Shown: positions 8,579 through 17,087, counted from the first letter of the stretch. The stretch: 64,000 nucleotides of DNA from Candidatus Altarchaeales archaeon (GCA_014727915.1 WJMO01000005.1:1-64000); one strand, 5' to 3'. A program made the numbers and translations. The notes: generated by a model not told the origin, from the sequence alone.

Positions 8579-9112
8579 TTATCTTCGGCCCATGACGATC
8601 TCATAGCCTGCTGACACCACAGTCAGAGCGAACAGGAACCCGTAGAAGGGGGTGAGAGCGTCCGCCACCATGTAGGCCGGGACGGGCTGGGTGTCGTTGG
8701 AATACCACATGAAAACGAAGAAGCCTATGAAGAAGTAGTTTATCATCCCTGTGAGGAGGAGGGTCAGGCTGTTGGATGCGAGCTTAGCCCTCCTGAACAC
8801 CTCCCTGTCCTGCTCGTCGAAGCTCAGCCTGATTATGTCCCTGTCTTTCCTCATCTTGGGTATGAGGTGGTTGTCCACGAACACCTTCATGGGTATGAGC
8901 AGCATTATCAGCTCCCCGTAGAACAAGACCATGCTCAACGTCACCGAGATTATTATCTGCGACAATGTCAGCTCCTTGAATGTGAAGATTATACCGTGCA
9001 AGACATACCCGACAGCGAAGAAGTTGATGAAGAGTATGGGGCCTAAAACCACCATCCTCTCGCTTTTCACGACCTCAAGCAGCACCCCAGAATAGCCTTT
9101 GGTGTTGAGCAT
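8579..9112 (-). CDS. Four-TM membrane protein of unknown function
   Basis: 177 aa with four hydrophobic segments at about 20-40, 50-72, 112-135 and 150-170. A charged loop between the second and third segments contains KMRKDRDIIRLSFDEQDREVFRRAK. No family is recognised. Probable operon with the exported phosphoesterase downstream. Confidence 0.65.
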   Translation of the reverse strand: MLNTKGYSGVLLEVVKSERMVVLGPILFINFFAVGYVLHGIIFTFKELTLSQIIISVTLSMVLFYGELIMLLIPMKVFVDNHLIPKMRKDRDIIRLSFDEQDREVFRRAKLASNSLTLLLTGMINYFFIGFFVFMWYSNDTQPVPAYMVADALTPFYGFLFALTVVSAGYEIVMGRR

Positions 9113-9130
9113 CGTTAATTATCAGACCCA

Positions 9131-9143
9131 GACTTAAAAAGCC
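9131..9143 (+). promoter_or_regulatory. TATA-like box of the lipoprotein gene
   Basis: gacttaaaaagcc lies about 25 bases before the ATG at 9162, which indicates a leaderless transcript and supports the ATG over the TTG at 9153. Confidence 0.45.
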
Positions 9144-9161
9144 TGAATTACATTGTTTCAT

Positions 9162-9887
9162 ATGCGTTTAATCTGCGTTTGCCTGCTGGTTTCATCCCTC
9201 GTTTCCGGGTGTCTCACCGTCCCCAAGGAAAATGTTGTCTGCAACACACCATACATCAGGTTCCAGGACGACTGCTGCCTTGACCGGAACGGGAACAGCA
9301 TATGCGACGCGGACGAGACCACCACAACACAGCCCAGGCCAACCACAACGACGGCCGCTCCAACCACGACCCTGCCCCCCACCACGACCACTTTACCGCC
9401 TACGACCACGACCCTGGCTCCCACCACCACTACTGTGCAGGCGACCACAACGACGGCCGCTCCAACCACGACCCTCCCCCAGCCGACGACCACCACCGAG
9501 CCTCCCGTATGCACTGAATCCGATGGCGGCATAGACGAGTGGGTGAAGGGCACCACAACACGCGGTATGGAGGCTGCAGTGGACAAGTGCGTCGGATCGG
9601 CGATACTCCACGAGTACTACTGCGGCGGTAACCGGATAGGGATGAAGCAGATAGACTGCACGACAGGCTGCGATGACGGGAGGTGCATAGGCTGCGAGGA
9701 CAGCGACGGCGGAGACAACCCCGAAGTCTACGGGGAGGTCAGGATGAGCAGCGAGTGGACTAAGGCAGACAAGTGCAGCAACATCGACGGGATAACGCTG
9801 CGGGAGTTCTTCTGCAAGTCTCACACTGAACTAGGTTACCGGGATGTGGTATGCCCCACATCATGCGCGGGCGACTACTGCCACTAG
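9162..9887 (+). CDS. Lipoprotein with Thr-rich stalk and two Cys-rich SDGG repeats
   Basis: 241 aa from the ATG at 9162. The signal peptide ends in a lipobox-like LVSGC, so a lipid-anchored mature N-terminus is expected. A short CNTP...DDCC...C domain with an EF-hand-like acidic loop (DRNGNSICDADE) comes next, followed by a stalk of about 60 residues made of TTTT units spaced by AP, LP and VQ. The C-terminal region contains two related modules beginning CTESDGG and CEDSDGG, each about 60 residues with four to six cysteines. Such C-x-DSDGG modules are common in secreted proteins of DPANN archaea (from memory). The function is not known. Confidence 0.75.
   Translation: MRLICVCLLVSSLVSGCLTVPKENVVCNTPYIRFQDDCCLDRNGNSICDADETTTTQPRPTTTTAAPTTTLPPTTTTLPPTTTTLAPTTTTVQATTTTAAPTTTLPQPTTTTEPPVCTESDGGIDEWVKGTTTRGMEAAVDKCVGSAILHEYYCGGNRIGMKQIDCTTGCDDGRCIGCEDSDGGDNPEVYGEVRMSSEWTKADKCSNIDGITLREFFCKSHTELGYRDVVCPTSCAGDYCH
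9342..9475 (+). repeat. 32-base direct repeat in the Thr-rich stalk
   Basis: Bases 9342-9373 and 9444-9475 are identical over 32 positions (starting accacaacgacggccgctc). They lie 102 bases apart within the TTTT stalk, a sign of stalk growth by duplication. Confidence 0.8.
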
Positions 9888-9888
9888 C

Positions 9889-10857
9889 TCAGAACCACTG
9901 GTTTAGCGATTGCTGGCTGTTCTCCTTGTAGGCTTTCTCCAGCTCCGAAGCCGCGCGTTTGACCCTATCAATGCTGAACTCGTGCCGGTTGGAGAGAAGC
10001 TCGACGAGGCCGTCTGTGTCGATGGCCTTCCAGCTTATCTCATAATCGTCGGTTGTAGGGTGCTCCAGGAATACCTCACGGACCTCCTCAAAGCCCACCT
10101 CATCCTCGAATTCCCCGACCCTACCCTCCAAAACAGCCTTCAAAGCCTTCTTGGGGCCTATCCCATGTATCCCCTCGTTGAAGTCCGTGCCCACAAGTAT
10201 GGCCAAGTCCACCAGCTGCTCCCTGCTGATGCCCAAACCCGCAAGCGCATCCTCCAATTCGATGAGTGAGAGCTCGAACTTCCCGCTCATCGTCAATCCC
10301 CGCACAATCCTCGGCGCGCCGAAGAGCAGGGCGTCATAGTCCTGGCTCCCGACAGCCCAGGCCTCACCGTCCAAGACCATCCTAGTGCACTGGGCCTCGC
10401 CCTCCGACGGCGCCTGAACATATGGGACTCCCATGCGGTCCAACAGTTCCTTGCTCTCGTCCAGCATCCCGTCGGTCAGCTTAGAAGTGCGCTTCGCATA
10501 CTTGAGAGCATCGTCGAAACGCCCTTCCTCCTTGGCTTTCGTCCATTCCCGCTCAGCCTCCCTCTTCCGCTCGCCCCTCGCCTTCAACGTCTTGTACTTG
10601 AGGTCTGGCGGTTTGCCGTCGAAGACGTAGATGGGCTTCACACCCAACCTCGCTAGGTTGGTGGTCCTGTAGAGCAGACCCGACAGGTGGGAGGTGACGT
10701 TACCCTGAGAGTCCATCAAAGGAGTTCCGTCATGCTGGCGGATGGAAGACAGGAACTGGTATATGGTGTTCAAAGCATCAACGGCTATGGTCTTCCCGGA
10801 CAGGTCGCCGTATCCTATCCTCTTCGAGGGGATTATGTCCTTCAGGTTAACGCCCAT
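9889..10857 (-). CDS. fen: Flap endonuclease FEN-1
   Basis: 322 aa. The XPG N-terminal domain has VDALNT (metal Asp) and VFDGKPPDLK; the XPG-I domain has APSEGEAQ and VGSQDYDALLF; the H3TH region has VGTDFNEGIHGIGPKKAL. The last eight residues, QSLNQWF with the preceding Q, form a textbook PIP box for binding PCNA. The protein removes 5' flaps during Okazaki-fragment maturation and repair. The expected active-site acidic residues all appear present. It ends facing the lipoprotein gene, 1 base away, and starts 4 bases after the 293-aa gene upstream. Confidence 0.95.
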   Translation of the reverse strand: MGVNLKDIIPSKRIGYGDLSGKTIAVDALNTIYQFLSSIRQHDGTPLMDSQGNVTSHLSGLLYRTTNLARLGVKPIYVFDGKPPDLKYKTLKARGERKREAEREWTKAKEEGRFDDALKYAKRTSKLTDGMLDESKELLDRMGVPYVQAPSEGEAQCTRMVLDGEAWAVGSQDYDALLFGAPRIVRGLTMSGKFELSLIELEDALAGLGISREQLVDLAILVGTDFNEGIHGIGPKKALKAVLEGRVGEFEDEVGFEEVREVFLEHPTTDDYEISWKAIDTDGLVELLSNRHEFSIDRVKRAASELEKAYKENSQQSLNQWF

Positions 10858-10861
10858 TTTC

Positions 10862-11743
10862 CTATTTGAAACCGTATAGCCTCCTGATCCACTCAGGAGC
10901 TATGACGTCCCTTATGATGATCGAGCCAGTGTGTATGTCGTCGTCGGAGCCTGAGATAACCACCTGGTTGTTATCAGCCACGTATATGCCGGAGCTGTTG
11001 GATTCCGTCAGCACGATCGCTGGCCCGATCCCCATGCAATCGTATGTCTCGTTGGTGCCGGTCCAGTTCTGCACCAGGTTGTGGAGGGGCTGAGTCCGGC
11101 ACTCCCCGCCGCTCTTTATGAAAGGGTATATGAAGAAGTCGTTGGCGTCCACGTCGCTCTGGTTCACCAGGCCGTCACCGTCCAAGTCCGCCTTCCTGCT
11201 CTGCACGAAGCTGAGGGCGCCCATGATCTCCGCGTACCCCCTGCCCCCTGCTGCTCCAACGTTCTCGTCCAATATGACGCTCATGCTCCCAGGCTCGCGG
11301 AAGAAGCTGTCCAAAAGCATGAAATTCGGGCATTCTATGCCGTCCCTGAGGCACGCGAACACATGGCACGCTTCCAGCAGCTCCTCCTCCGTCTTGCCCC
11401 TGATAACAGCGCTTTTGCCTCCGATGTACAGTCCGGTGCTGCCCTGCTCGATCTTTATCCGGTATCCCCTAATGTCCGGGTTGGATATGGCAGAAAGCTC
11501 GAACTTGCACGTCAGCTCCGCGGGCGTGACAGACTTGTTGTACAATGCGATGTGGGTCATGGACCTCAGCTTATCCAGCGGGATCTCCGAGACGACCTTA
11601 ACGCCGTACTCCACAGACTCATCGGTCGGCTTTGGCGTGAAATATGCGAGCGCGAAAAGTATCACAAGCAAGCCCGCTATTATCTTCACCAATGTGACTG
11701 CCTTACCCTCTGATCCCTCCTCGCCTGCTCCATCGGCGGCCAT
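10862..11743 (-). CDS. Membrane-anchored protein with a dockerin-like calcium loop
   Basis: 293 aa, no recognised family. A single hydrophobic segment at about residues 17-36 anchors it, with the rest outside. The extracellular part contains several cysteines (TCKFELSA, CHVFACLRDGIECPNF, ECRT, YDCMG). The motif DLDGDGLVNQSDVD matches an EF-hand/dockerin calcium-binding loop in an otherwise undescribed domain. It probably shares a transcript with FEN-1, 4 bases downstream, although the functions look unrelated. Confidence 0.6.
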   Translation of the reverse strand: MAADGAGEEGSEGKAVTLVKIIAGLLVILFALAYFTPKPTDESVEYGVKVVSEIPLDKLRSMTHIALYNKSVTPAELTCKFELSAISNPDIRGYRIKIEQGSTGLYIGGKSAVIRGKTEEELLEACHVFACLRDGIECPNFMLLDSFFREPGSMSVILDENVGAAGGRGYAEIMGALSFVQSRKADLDGDGLVNQSDVDANDFFIYPFIKSGGECRTQPLHNLVQNWTGTNETYDCMGIGPAIVLTESNSSGIYVADNNQVVISGSDDDIHTGSIIIRDVIAPEWIRRLYGFK

Positions 11744-11773
11744 GGGTAATAATATGAAAGCTTATAATATAAC

Positions 11774-12349
11774 ATGAGCTTCGAAAGGCAGAAGAAAACC
11801 GCGTTGAACAACCTTGAAGCCTCCTTAAATGTCGGTGACGTGGACCCTGCTTTGAAGCCCCTATTGGAGGCTATCAACTCGTTCGACCGGTATTATAGCA
11901 CTTCCAGCTGCTCGGGCAGAGTTGCCTTGCTGCAGGACATAAAAGGCAAAGGAGAATGCAGATTCCTCGGCAAATGGCATCGTAGGGCGACTTCAGACGA
12001 GGTGCTTCGCGTTTTGAAGCCGTGTGACGGTGTGGTGTGGTTCAGGTATGAGTCTCCCATATTGCATGTGATAGCCAGGGACATAAAAGCCGCCTCAGAG
12101 TTGCTGAAAGCCTGCAGGTCAGCGGGTTTCAAGAGGTCTGGCATACAGTCCATGAAAGAGGAGAGGCTCATGGTGGAGGTGCTGAGCACTGAACGATTGG
12201 ACGCGCCGGTCATGGCTGACGGCATAACTCTGGTGTCGGATGAGTACATACGATATCTCGTAGGGCAGGCGAACCTGAAGTATGACCGGGGCAGTTCCAA
12301 ATTGGACAAGCTTCTTGAGTGTTTGAAATCCGTTCAGGCTGCCATCTGA
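11774..12349 (+). CDS. taw3: Taw3/TYW3 wybutosine-pathway methyltransferase
   Basis: 191 aa. The N-terminal FERQKKTALNNLEAS, the YYSTSSCSGR motif and the C-terminal VSDEYIRYLVGQANLK are characteristic of TYW3 proteins. These N4-methylate the wyosine precursor at position 37 of tRNA-Phe using S-adenosylmethionine. The length matches archaeal members (about 190-200). It is transcribed away from the gene at 10862-11743 across a 30-base AT-rich gap that must hold both promoters. Its 3' end overlaps the convergent 304-aa gene by 16 bases. Confidence 0.9.
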   Translation: MSFERQKKTALNNLEASLNVGDVDPALKPLLEAINSFDRYYSTSSCSGRVALLQDIKGKGECRFLGKWHRRATSDEVLRVLKPCDGVVWFRYESPILHVIARDIKAASELLKACRSAGFKRSGIQSMKEERLMVEVLSTERLDAPVMADGITLVSDEYIRYLVGQANLKYDRGSSKLDKLLECLKSVQAAI

Positions 12350-13248
12350 TGTTCCGCGCCCTCGAAACGGCTGCCTGTCCTCCCGCCCCTGTCAGGGGGC
12401 CTGGGCTGCAGGTCGAAACCCTTCGCAACCCCATAGAGCACCCCCAGCAACAGCGCGGAGTCGACGCTCACCTTACGGTCCTTGACCAGCCTTGCGAGGT
12501 CGGGGCTGCCACGCACCTCCTCCATCAGCTCTTCAGCGTCATCGGGGTTTAATCCGAGATTGTGGGCAAGAGACGTGACCGCCAGGGAAACAGCCCTGTT
12601 GTCCTCCCGGTCGCCCATCCTCCTCTTTTCCATCCTCTCCCGGAGCCGGGTGTCATCCCGCTTCTGAGCCTTTTCCCTCGCCATCTTCCTGATCTTGTAG
12701 TCCATCAGGTAGAATGTGACATCCGCGGATAGCTTGAGAAGCTCCTCTATCCCGCTTCCCGTCCTAACGGCTTCCACCGCAGCCTCCTTTATCAGGTCCC
12801 TCTTCTCTTTGCTGCGTGTCACATGCCATAGGGCAGTAGCCTGCGCGAACTCGCTCTGGTCGTCTCCGAACTCCTTCTCCCGGAAGTTCTCAGCCTCTAT
12901 GTCCAACCCCCGGTGATACTGTTCAACCGCTTCGTTAACGTTTTTGGGATTCAGGGGCCCGCTCCTGGTCGCGACTTCGACCAGGTCCCCTATGAGGTCC
13001 CCGACGAACTCCCTCTGCTTGTCCTCCTTGAACAGGTTGTTCGTCATACGGAGCTTCCGGAGCGTCTGGCCTCTCCGCCGGTCGTCCATCAGACCCCATA
13101 CCTTCTGCGCCAAGCCCATGCGCTCCCTGTCCCAGCCCAGTAGGTGGAAGAACTCCTCAGAACCCTCCAAACCACCGTGCACCTGGGGCACCTTATCGCC
13201 CAAATCAACGTTAATGTCCCGTCCCCTGGCGGCAGTGGCGGTTTTCAT
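12334..13248 (-). CDS. Unknown alpha-helical, highly charged protein
   Basis: 304 aa, no signal peptide or membrane segment, rich in Arg, Glu, Lys and Asp. It is predicted almost wholly helical with a coiled-coil-like stretch (residues about 185-220, IRKMAREKAQKRDDTRLRE). The C-terminal GLNPDDAEELMEEVRGSP is loosely like the ~80-aa module of the proteins at 43817-46093, but too weak to claim homology. No family is recognised. Start ATG at 13248; transcribed away from rtcB. Confidence 0.6.
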   Translation of the reverse strand: MKTATAARGRDINVDLGDKVPQVHGGLEGSEEFFHLLGWDRERMGLAQKVWGLMDDRRRGQTLRKLRMTNNLFKEDKQREFVGDLIGDLVEVATRSGPLNPKNVNEAVEQYHRGLDIEAENFREKEFGDDQSEFAQATALWHVTRSKEKRDLIKEAAVEAVRTGSGIEELLKLSADVTFYLMDYKIRKMAREKAQKRDDTRLRERMEKRRMGDREDNRAVSLAVTSLAHNLGLNPDDAEELMEEVRGSPDLARLVKDRKVSVDSALLLGVLYGVAKGFDLQPRPPDRGGRTGSRFEGAEHQMAA

Positions 13249-13347
13249 GATTATTTAAAAAATGGGCAGGATAGGTTTAAATAGCTGCTAAAAGCCCTTA
13301 TTTCATCACGTCATAGGAACCAAGTCATGCTTGAAAAACAGGTTAGG

Positions 13348-13356
13348 ATTTAAAAG
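13348..13356 (+). promoter_or_regulatory. TATA-like box of rtcB
   Basis: atttaaaag is centred 29 bases before the ATG at 13381, consistent with a leaderless message. Confidence 0.5.
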
Positions 13357-13380
13357 TGTTTAGGACCATAAATTGTAGCT

Positions 13381-14787
13381 ATGAATCCTGAGAACGTCCG
13401 CGAGGGGGTGTGGGAGTTCCGCGAGGAGGGGATGAACGTCCCCGCCAGGGTCATAGCCTCGGACAAGCTACTGCCAACCATCGAAGAAGGAGTGTTCAGG
13501 CAGATATCCAACGTAGCCAGACTCCCCGGAGTTAAGAACCCGGTTCTTGTGATGCCCGACGGCCACTTCGGATACGGGTTCCCCATAGGCGGCGTCGCCG
13601 CTTTCGACCTCGAGGAGGGGGTGATAAGCCCGGGCGGCGTCGGATACGACATAAACTGCGGAGTCCGGCTGATGTCCTCCAACCTAGTATGGGATGATGT
13701 GAAGGACAAGATTAAGGCACTCACCGACGACCTCTTCACATCCGTGCCATCCGGCCTTGGGAGCGAGAGCAGGCTCAGATACGGCAACAGGGAGCTGGAG
13801 GAAGTGTGTGTTGGAGGGGCGGGGTGGGCGGTCGAACAGGGGTTCGGCGTCGAGGAGGACCTCAACCACATCGAAGAGTCCGGCGCGATAGACGGGGCGG
13901 ACCCGTCGATGATAAGCGACCGAGCCAAGAAACGAGGGAGGCCACAGCTGGGAACCCTGGGCTCGGGAAACCACTTCCTCGAGATATCTAGGGTCGAGGA
14001 GATATTCGACGAGGGCATCGCAGGGAAGTTCGGGATAAGGGAGCCGGGCCAGGTGACAGTTATGGTCCACTGCGGTAGCAGGGGCCTCGGCTACCAGGTC
14101 GCCGACGAGTACATAAAGGTCATGTTAGACGCGTCTAGGAAGTACGGGATAGAACTCCCCGACAACGAGCTGGCGTGCGCTCCATTGGACAGCAGGGAGG
14201 CCGGGGATTATGTGAAGGCGATGTACTGTGCCGTGAACTATGCCTTCGCCAACCGCCAGTTCATAACCCACTGGGTCCGGGATGTCTTCAAAAAGCACAT
14301 CCCAGGCTCTGAATTGGGGCTTGTCTATGATGTCTGCCATAACATCGCCAAGTTCGAGGAGCACGGGGGCGAGGAGGTGTGCGTGCACCGCAAGGGCGCG
14401 ACCCGGGCTTTCGCAGCTGGCAGGACGGAACTGCCCTCAGACTACCGGGATGTCGGACAGCCGGTCCTAGTGCCGGGCGACATGGGAACCTCATCCTATG
14501 TGATGGTCGGCACCCAGACCGCGATGGAAGAGTCTTTCGGGTCAGTATGCCACGGCGCTGGCCGGGTGATGTCACGCTCCAAAGCCAAGAAGACTGTGAG
14601 AGGGGATGATGTCATGAAGGCTCTCGAGGCGGCTGGCGAGTGCGTCCGCTGCGCCAGCATGAGCGTATTAGCGGAAGAGCACAGCGAAGCCTACAAGGAC
14701 GTCACCGAAGTTGTGAAGAGCGTGGAACTCGCAGGACTCGGGAAGCTCGTCGCCAAGGTAGTGCCAATGGGAGTGGTAAAAGGATAG
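13381..14787 (+). CDS. rtcB: RtcB 3'-phosphate RNA ligase (tRNA-splicing ligase)
   Basis: 468 aa, full length and without the intein found in some archaeal copies. The manganese ligands and guanylylation site are visible: GYDINCG (Asp and Cys), GSGNHFLE, MVHCGSRGLG, YDVCHNIAKFE and CHGAGRVMSR, whose His is the GMP-accepting residue. It joins 2',3'-cyclic phosphate to 5'-OH ends of tRNA halves and repairs RNA. No archease gene is adjacent. Confidence 0.95.
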   Translation: MNPENVREGVWEFREEGMNVPARVIASDKLLPTIEEGVFRQISNVARLPGVKNPVLVMPDGHFGYGFPIGGVAAFDLEEGVISPGGVGYDINCGVRLMSSNLVWDDVKDKIKALTDDLFTSVPSGLGSESRLRYGNRELEEVCVGGAGWAVEQGFGVEEDLNHIEESGAIDGADPSMISDRAKKRGRPQLGTLGSGNHFLEISRVEEIFDEGIAGKFGIREPGQVTVMVHCGSRGLGYQVADEYIKVMLDASRKYGIELPDNELACAPLDSREAGDYVKAMYCAVNYAFANRQFITHWVRDVFKKHIPGSELGLVYDVCHNIAKFEEHGGEEVCVHRKGATRAFAAGRTELPSDYRDVGQPVLVPGDMGTSSYVMVGTQTAMEESFGSVCHGAGRVMSRSKAKKTVRGDDVMKALEAAGECVRCASMSVLAEEHSEAYKDVTEVVKSVELAGLGKLVAKVVPMGVVKG

Positions 14788-14806
14788 GCAATCCTAGTTT
14801 GGGGTT

Positions 14807-15283
14807 TCAATCACGCTTCACATAATCCCCTGGCAGACCGAGTACCCTATAGGCTTCCTTCACATACGGCATGGCTTCGATCCCCTCCAGACTATCCGAG
14901 TCCTTGAGGAGCCTCTCATAAACGTCCAGAAGCCGAGCCATCTTGTCGCTCCCGAACACTTTGGGGCAGCGCAGGTCTACTGTCACCTCCTCACCGTCCT
15001 GGACTCCAAGGGCTTCCATATCCTGAACGCTTACTGTTGAGGCTTTCCTCCCATCGTCTCTGCTGAACCAGCCGATGATGCTGTAGTCCTCTCTAAGCCT
15101 GTTGGATAGGATCTGCACGGTCGAGGCAGGTCTAATGTGAAGCCCCTCTTTCTTCTCAAGTATGCAGCGGCGCTCGACAGGCGCAGTAAGATAACCTAAA
15201 TCGTCCGCCTCAACATCCTCTAGGGTGGGCAGGACTATCTTGGGCAGGTTTCCGGTACTCGCGCGCCTCCTCTGAGGGGTCAT
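14807..15283 (-). CDS. HPr-like phosphocarrier-domain protein
   Basis: 158 aa. The central region (about residues 36-105) follows the HPr fold. EGLHIRPAS carries the H-x-R-P phosphorylation site of PTS HPr, and DGRKASTVSVQDMEALGV matches the region around the regulatory serine, followed by DGEEVTVDL. It has an extra basic N-terminal arm of about 35 residues and a helical C-terminal tail of about 45 residues. PTS proteins are scarce in archaea, and no EI or EII gene is in the window. It lies downstream of the KaiC-like and AroB' genes on the same strand, 68 bases after aroB' with an inverted repeat between. Its phosphodonor and target are unknown, and phosphorylation is inferred from the motif. 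Confidence 0.7.
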   Translation of the reverse strand: MTPQRRRASTGNLPKIVLPTLEDVEADDLGYLTAPVERRCILEKKEGLHIRPASTVQILSNRLREDYSIIGWFSRDDGRKASTVSVQDMEALGVQDGEEVTVDLRCPKVFGSDKMARLLDVYERLLKDSDSLEGIEAMPYVKEAYRVLGLPGDYVKRD

Positions 15284-15305
15284 TTTCCTTCTGTGCTCCA
15301 GTAGG

Positions 15306-15391
15306 CTTTCATGCCGAAGCCCCGGTCACATTCGTTCGCTTACTTCGGCATTCACTTCTCCTCTATGCTCTCGTCGACTTTCATGCCGAAG
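15306..15391. repeat. Inverted and direct repeats at the aroB' 3' end
   Basis: atgccgaag (15311-15319) and cttcggcat (15343-15351) form a 9-bp perfect inverted repeat with a 23-base loop; the second arm touches the aroB' stop codon. A 14-base direct repeat (ctttcatgccgaag) occurs at 15306-15319 and again at 15378-15391 inside the aroB' coding end. The spacer could be a partial duplication of the gene end, a hairpin before the HPr-like gene, or both. Confidence 0.6.
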
Positions 15392-16380
15392 TGCCTTCCT
15401 CCTTCTTCCACGTGGGCCAGGAGCTTGTCGCCTTTCTTGACCTTGACCACAGATACTGCTTTGCCCTTCTCGTCTACTAGGTTGATGGTCTCAGCGTTCT
15501 GCAGGAGGCTCTTTATGACCTTACCCTCCTTCTCAGCTTCCACGAGTATGAGGGGGCGCTTCTCTATCTTCAACCTGCCGATTATCAGCGTTCGGGTGTT
15601 CCCGTCCTTGTTGACTGCGAGCACCTCATCCCCCGCCTTCAAGTCGCTGAGGTATTTGGTCTTACCCCCGGGGACCATGGTGTAGGCGTGCACGGGCCCC
15701 GCGTTCACCCGGAACGGCCTGCTCGCCACATACTCTGTCTCAAGGGTTTCGCTGTGGACGAGGAACAAACCGTTGCTCTGGCTGCCCACCAGCATCCCCT
15801 CCCCCAGGGCGAACATGCTCGCAGTGTCGACGCAGACCCGGTCTCCCATACCCACCTGCCTCACGTCAGTGACTGTGGCGGCCGACACCTCCACCTTCTC
15901 CTGGGATATGCTGTCGATGTAGTCCTTGATCCTGTTCAACGTCTTCCTGTCCGCTTCCACCAGCACGCCGTCGGCTCCCACCTCCAACGTCTCCAGCACG
16001 GTCTTCGCCTCCTCGAAGGAGTCCACCTCGACTATTATCCTGGCCTTCTCCTTCTGCAGTGCGGCGATGATGTTCTCCAAAGGTATGACCTTCCAGTCGG
16101 ACGCCCTGAAGACGACGTACTCGAAGGATTTCCCGGCTTTAACTACCTCCTGCTCGCTTTCCTTGTCCTTGATGACCGTGTAGGAGACGTCCTTGCCAAC
16201 TTTCAGGTCGGCCTTTTCACCGTCTGACACGACTCTGAGGCTGCCCAGCTGCCGTGTCTTATCCTCTTCGCCGGGGTTCACCCAGACGGTGCCGACACCG
16301 GATTCCAACGCGTTGGTGACCCGCTTCTTCCGGGTGTTCCAGTCGTCCTTGCCATCTGCCCTGACCCATAATTCCTTCAT
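15352..16380 (-). CDS. 3-dehydroquinate synthase II (AroB')
   Basis: 342 aa, the archaeal alternative dehydroquinate synthase. It converts 2-amino-3,7-dideoxy-threo-hept-6-ulosonate to 3-dehydroquinate with NAD at the start of archaeal aromatic amino-acid synthesis. ELWVRADG at the N-terminus, ADGVLVEADR, VGMGDRVCVDT, GMLVGSQSNGLFLVHSE and NAGPVHAYTMVPGGKTKYLSDL are the family signatures. The length is usual. The ATG overlaps the stop of the upstream KaiC-like gene by 4 bases, so translation is coupled. The aldolase partner is not in the window. Confidence 0.93.
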   Translation of the reverse strand: MKELWVRADGKDDWNTRKKRVTNALESGVGTVWVNPGEEDKTRQLGSLRVVSDGEKADLKVGKDVSYTVIKDKESEQEVVKAGKSFEYVVFRASDWKVIPLENIIAALQKEKARIIVEVDSFEEAKTVLETLEVGADGVLVEADRKTLNRIKDYIDSISQEKVEVSAATVTDVRQVGMGDRVCVDTASMFALGEGMLVGSQSNGLFLVHSETLETEYVASRPFRVNAGPVHAYTMVPGGKTKYLSDLKAGDEVLAVNKDGNTRTLIIGRLKIEKRPLILVEAEKEGKVIKSLLQNAETINLVDEKGKAVSVVKVKKGDKLLAHVEEGGRHFGMKVDESIEEK

Positions 16381-17087
16381 TGGTCGTCACCCCCCAGGGC
16401 GAAGGAGGTGGCGTCCGGCTGGAGGATTATGCCGCCCGTCTTAATGGCGAAGGGGTGTATCTTAAGCGAGTGGTCCACGCCCCTCATCTTGCTGATGGTC
16501 AGGCAGCGCTCGAATGCGGACTTCAGCCTGGGTTTGAACAGGAATATGATGCCGTTGAACAGGTAGTCTGTGTGGGTGTATTCGACGTTGTCCACGCTGG
16601 TGGTATTCCTCTCTGATGTGACGAGCAATGTGACGTTCAACTCCCTCATCCTGACCATGAACTTCAGCAGGTTAGACCTGAGCGACATGGGATTGTCCTG
16701 GTGCATGTACTTGAACAGCGTCAGCGAGTCCAAGACCATCCTCTTTATGCCCTTCTCCTCCACCATCTTGCTGATGAACTCAGCGGACAGGACGGAACCC
16801 TTGAGTATCGGCTGCTCTAATAGGGTTACCAGCCCGTTCTCCTCAAGGTCTGAGAAGTCCATTCCCAGGCTGTTGGCGTAGTCTCTCATGTCCGACGCGT
16901 GCTCTTCGACTGTTATGTAGATGCCAGGCTCATTGTACTGTCGAGCTCCCTCGATTATGTACTGAAGGCACAATACCGACTTTCCCGTCCCCGGAGCCCC
17001 TGTTATCAGGCAGGAGCTTGAGGGCTTAAGACCACCGCCCAATATCCTGTCCAATCCCTTTATACCTGTTGGTATGGAATCCGCCAT
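16377..17087 (-). CDS. KaiC-like RecA-superfamily ATPase
   Basis: 236 aa, a single KaiC domain. IPTGIKGLDRILGGGL, Walker A GAPGTGKS (30-37), the catalytic-Glu strand ITVEEHA and the Walker B strand MVLDSLTL are visible. Archaeal single-domain KaiC proteins bind and hydrolyse ATP and often have signalling or motility roles, so the function here is open. ATG 17087 is preferred over GTG 17096 because aggtggg sits 5-7 bases before it. First gene of a likely operon with aroB' and the HPr-like gene. Confidence 0.85.
   Translation of the reverse strand: MADSIPTGIKGLDRILGGGLKPSSSCLITGAPGTGKSVLCLQYIIEGARQYNEPGIYITVEEHASDMRDYANSLGMDFSDLEENGLVTLLEQPILKGSVLSAEFISKMVEEKGIKRMVLDSLTLFKYMHQDNPMSLRSNLLKFMVRMRELNVTLLVTSERNTTSVDNVEYTHTDYLFNGIIFLFKPRLKSAFERCLTISKMRGVDHSLKIHPFAIKTGGIILQPDATSFALGGDDQ

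Noticed and set aside
13381-14787. Intein in RtcB
   Set aside because: The protein is of normal length with uninterrupted metal-binding motifs.
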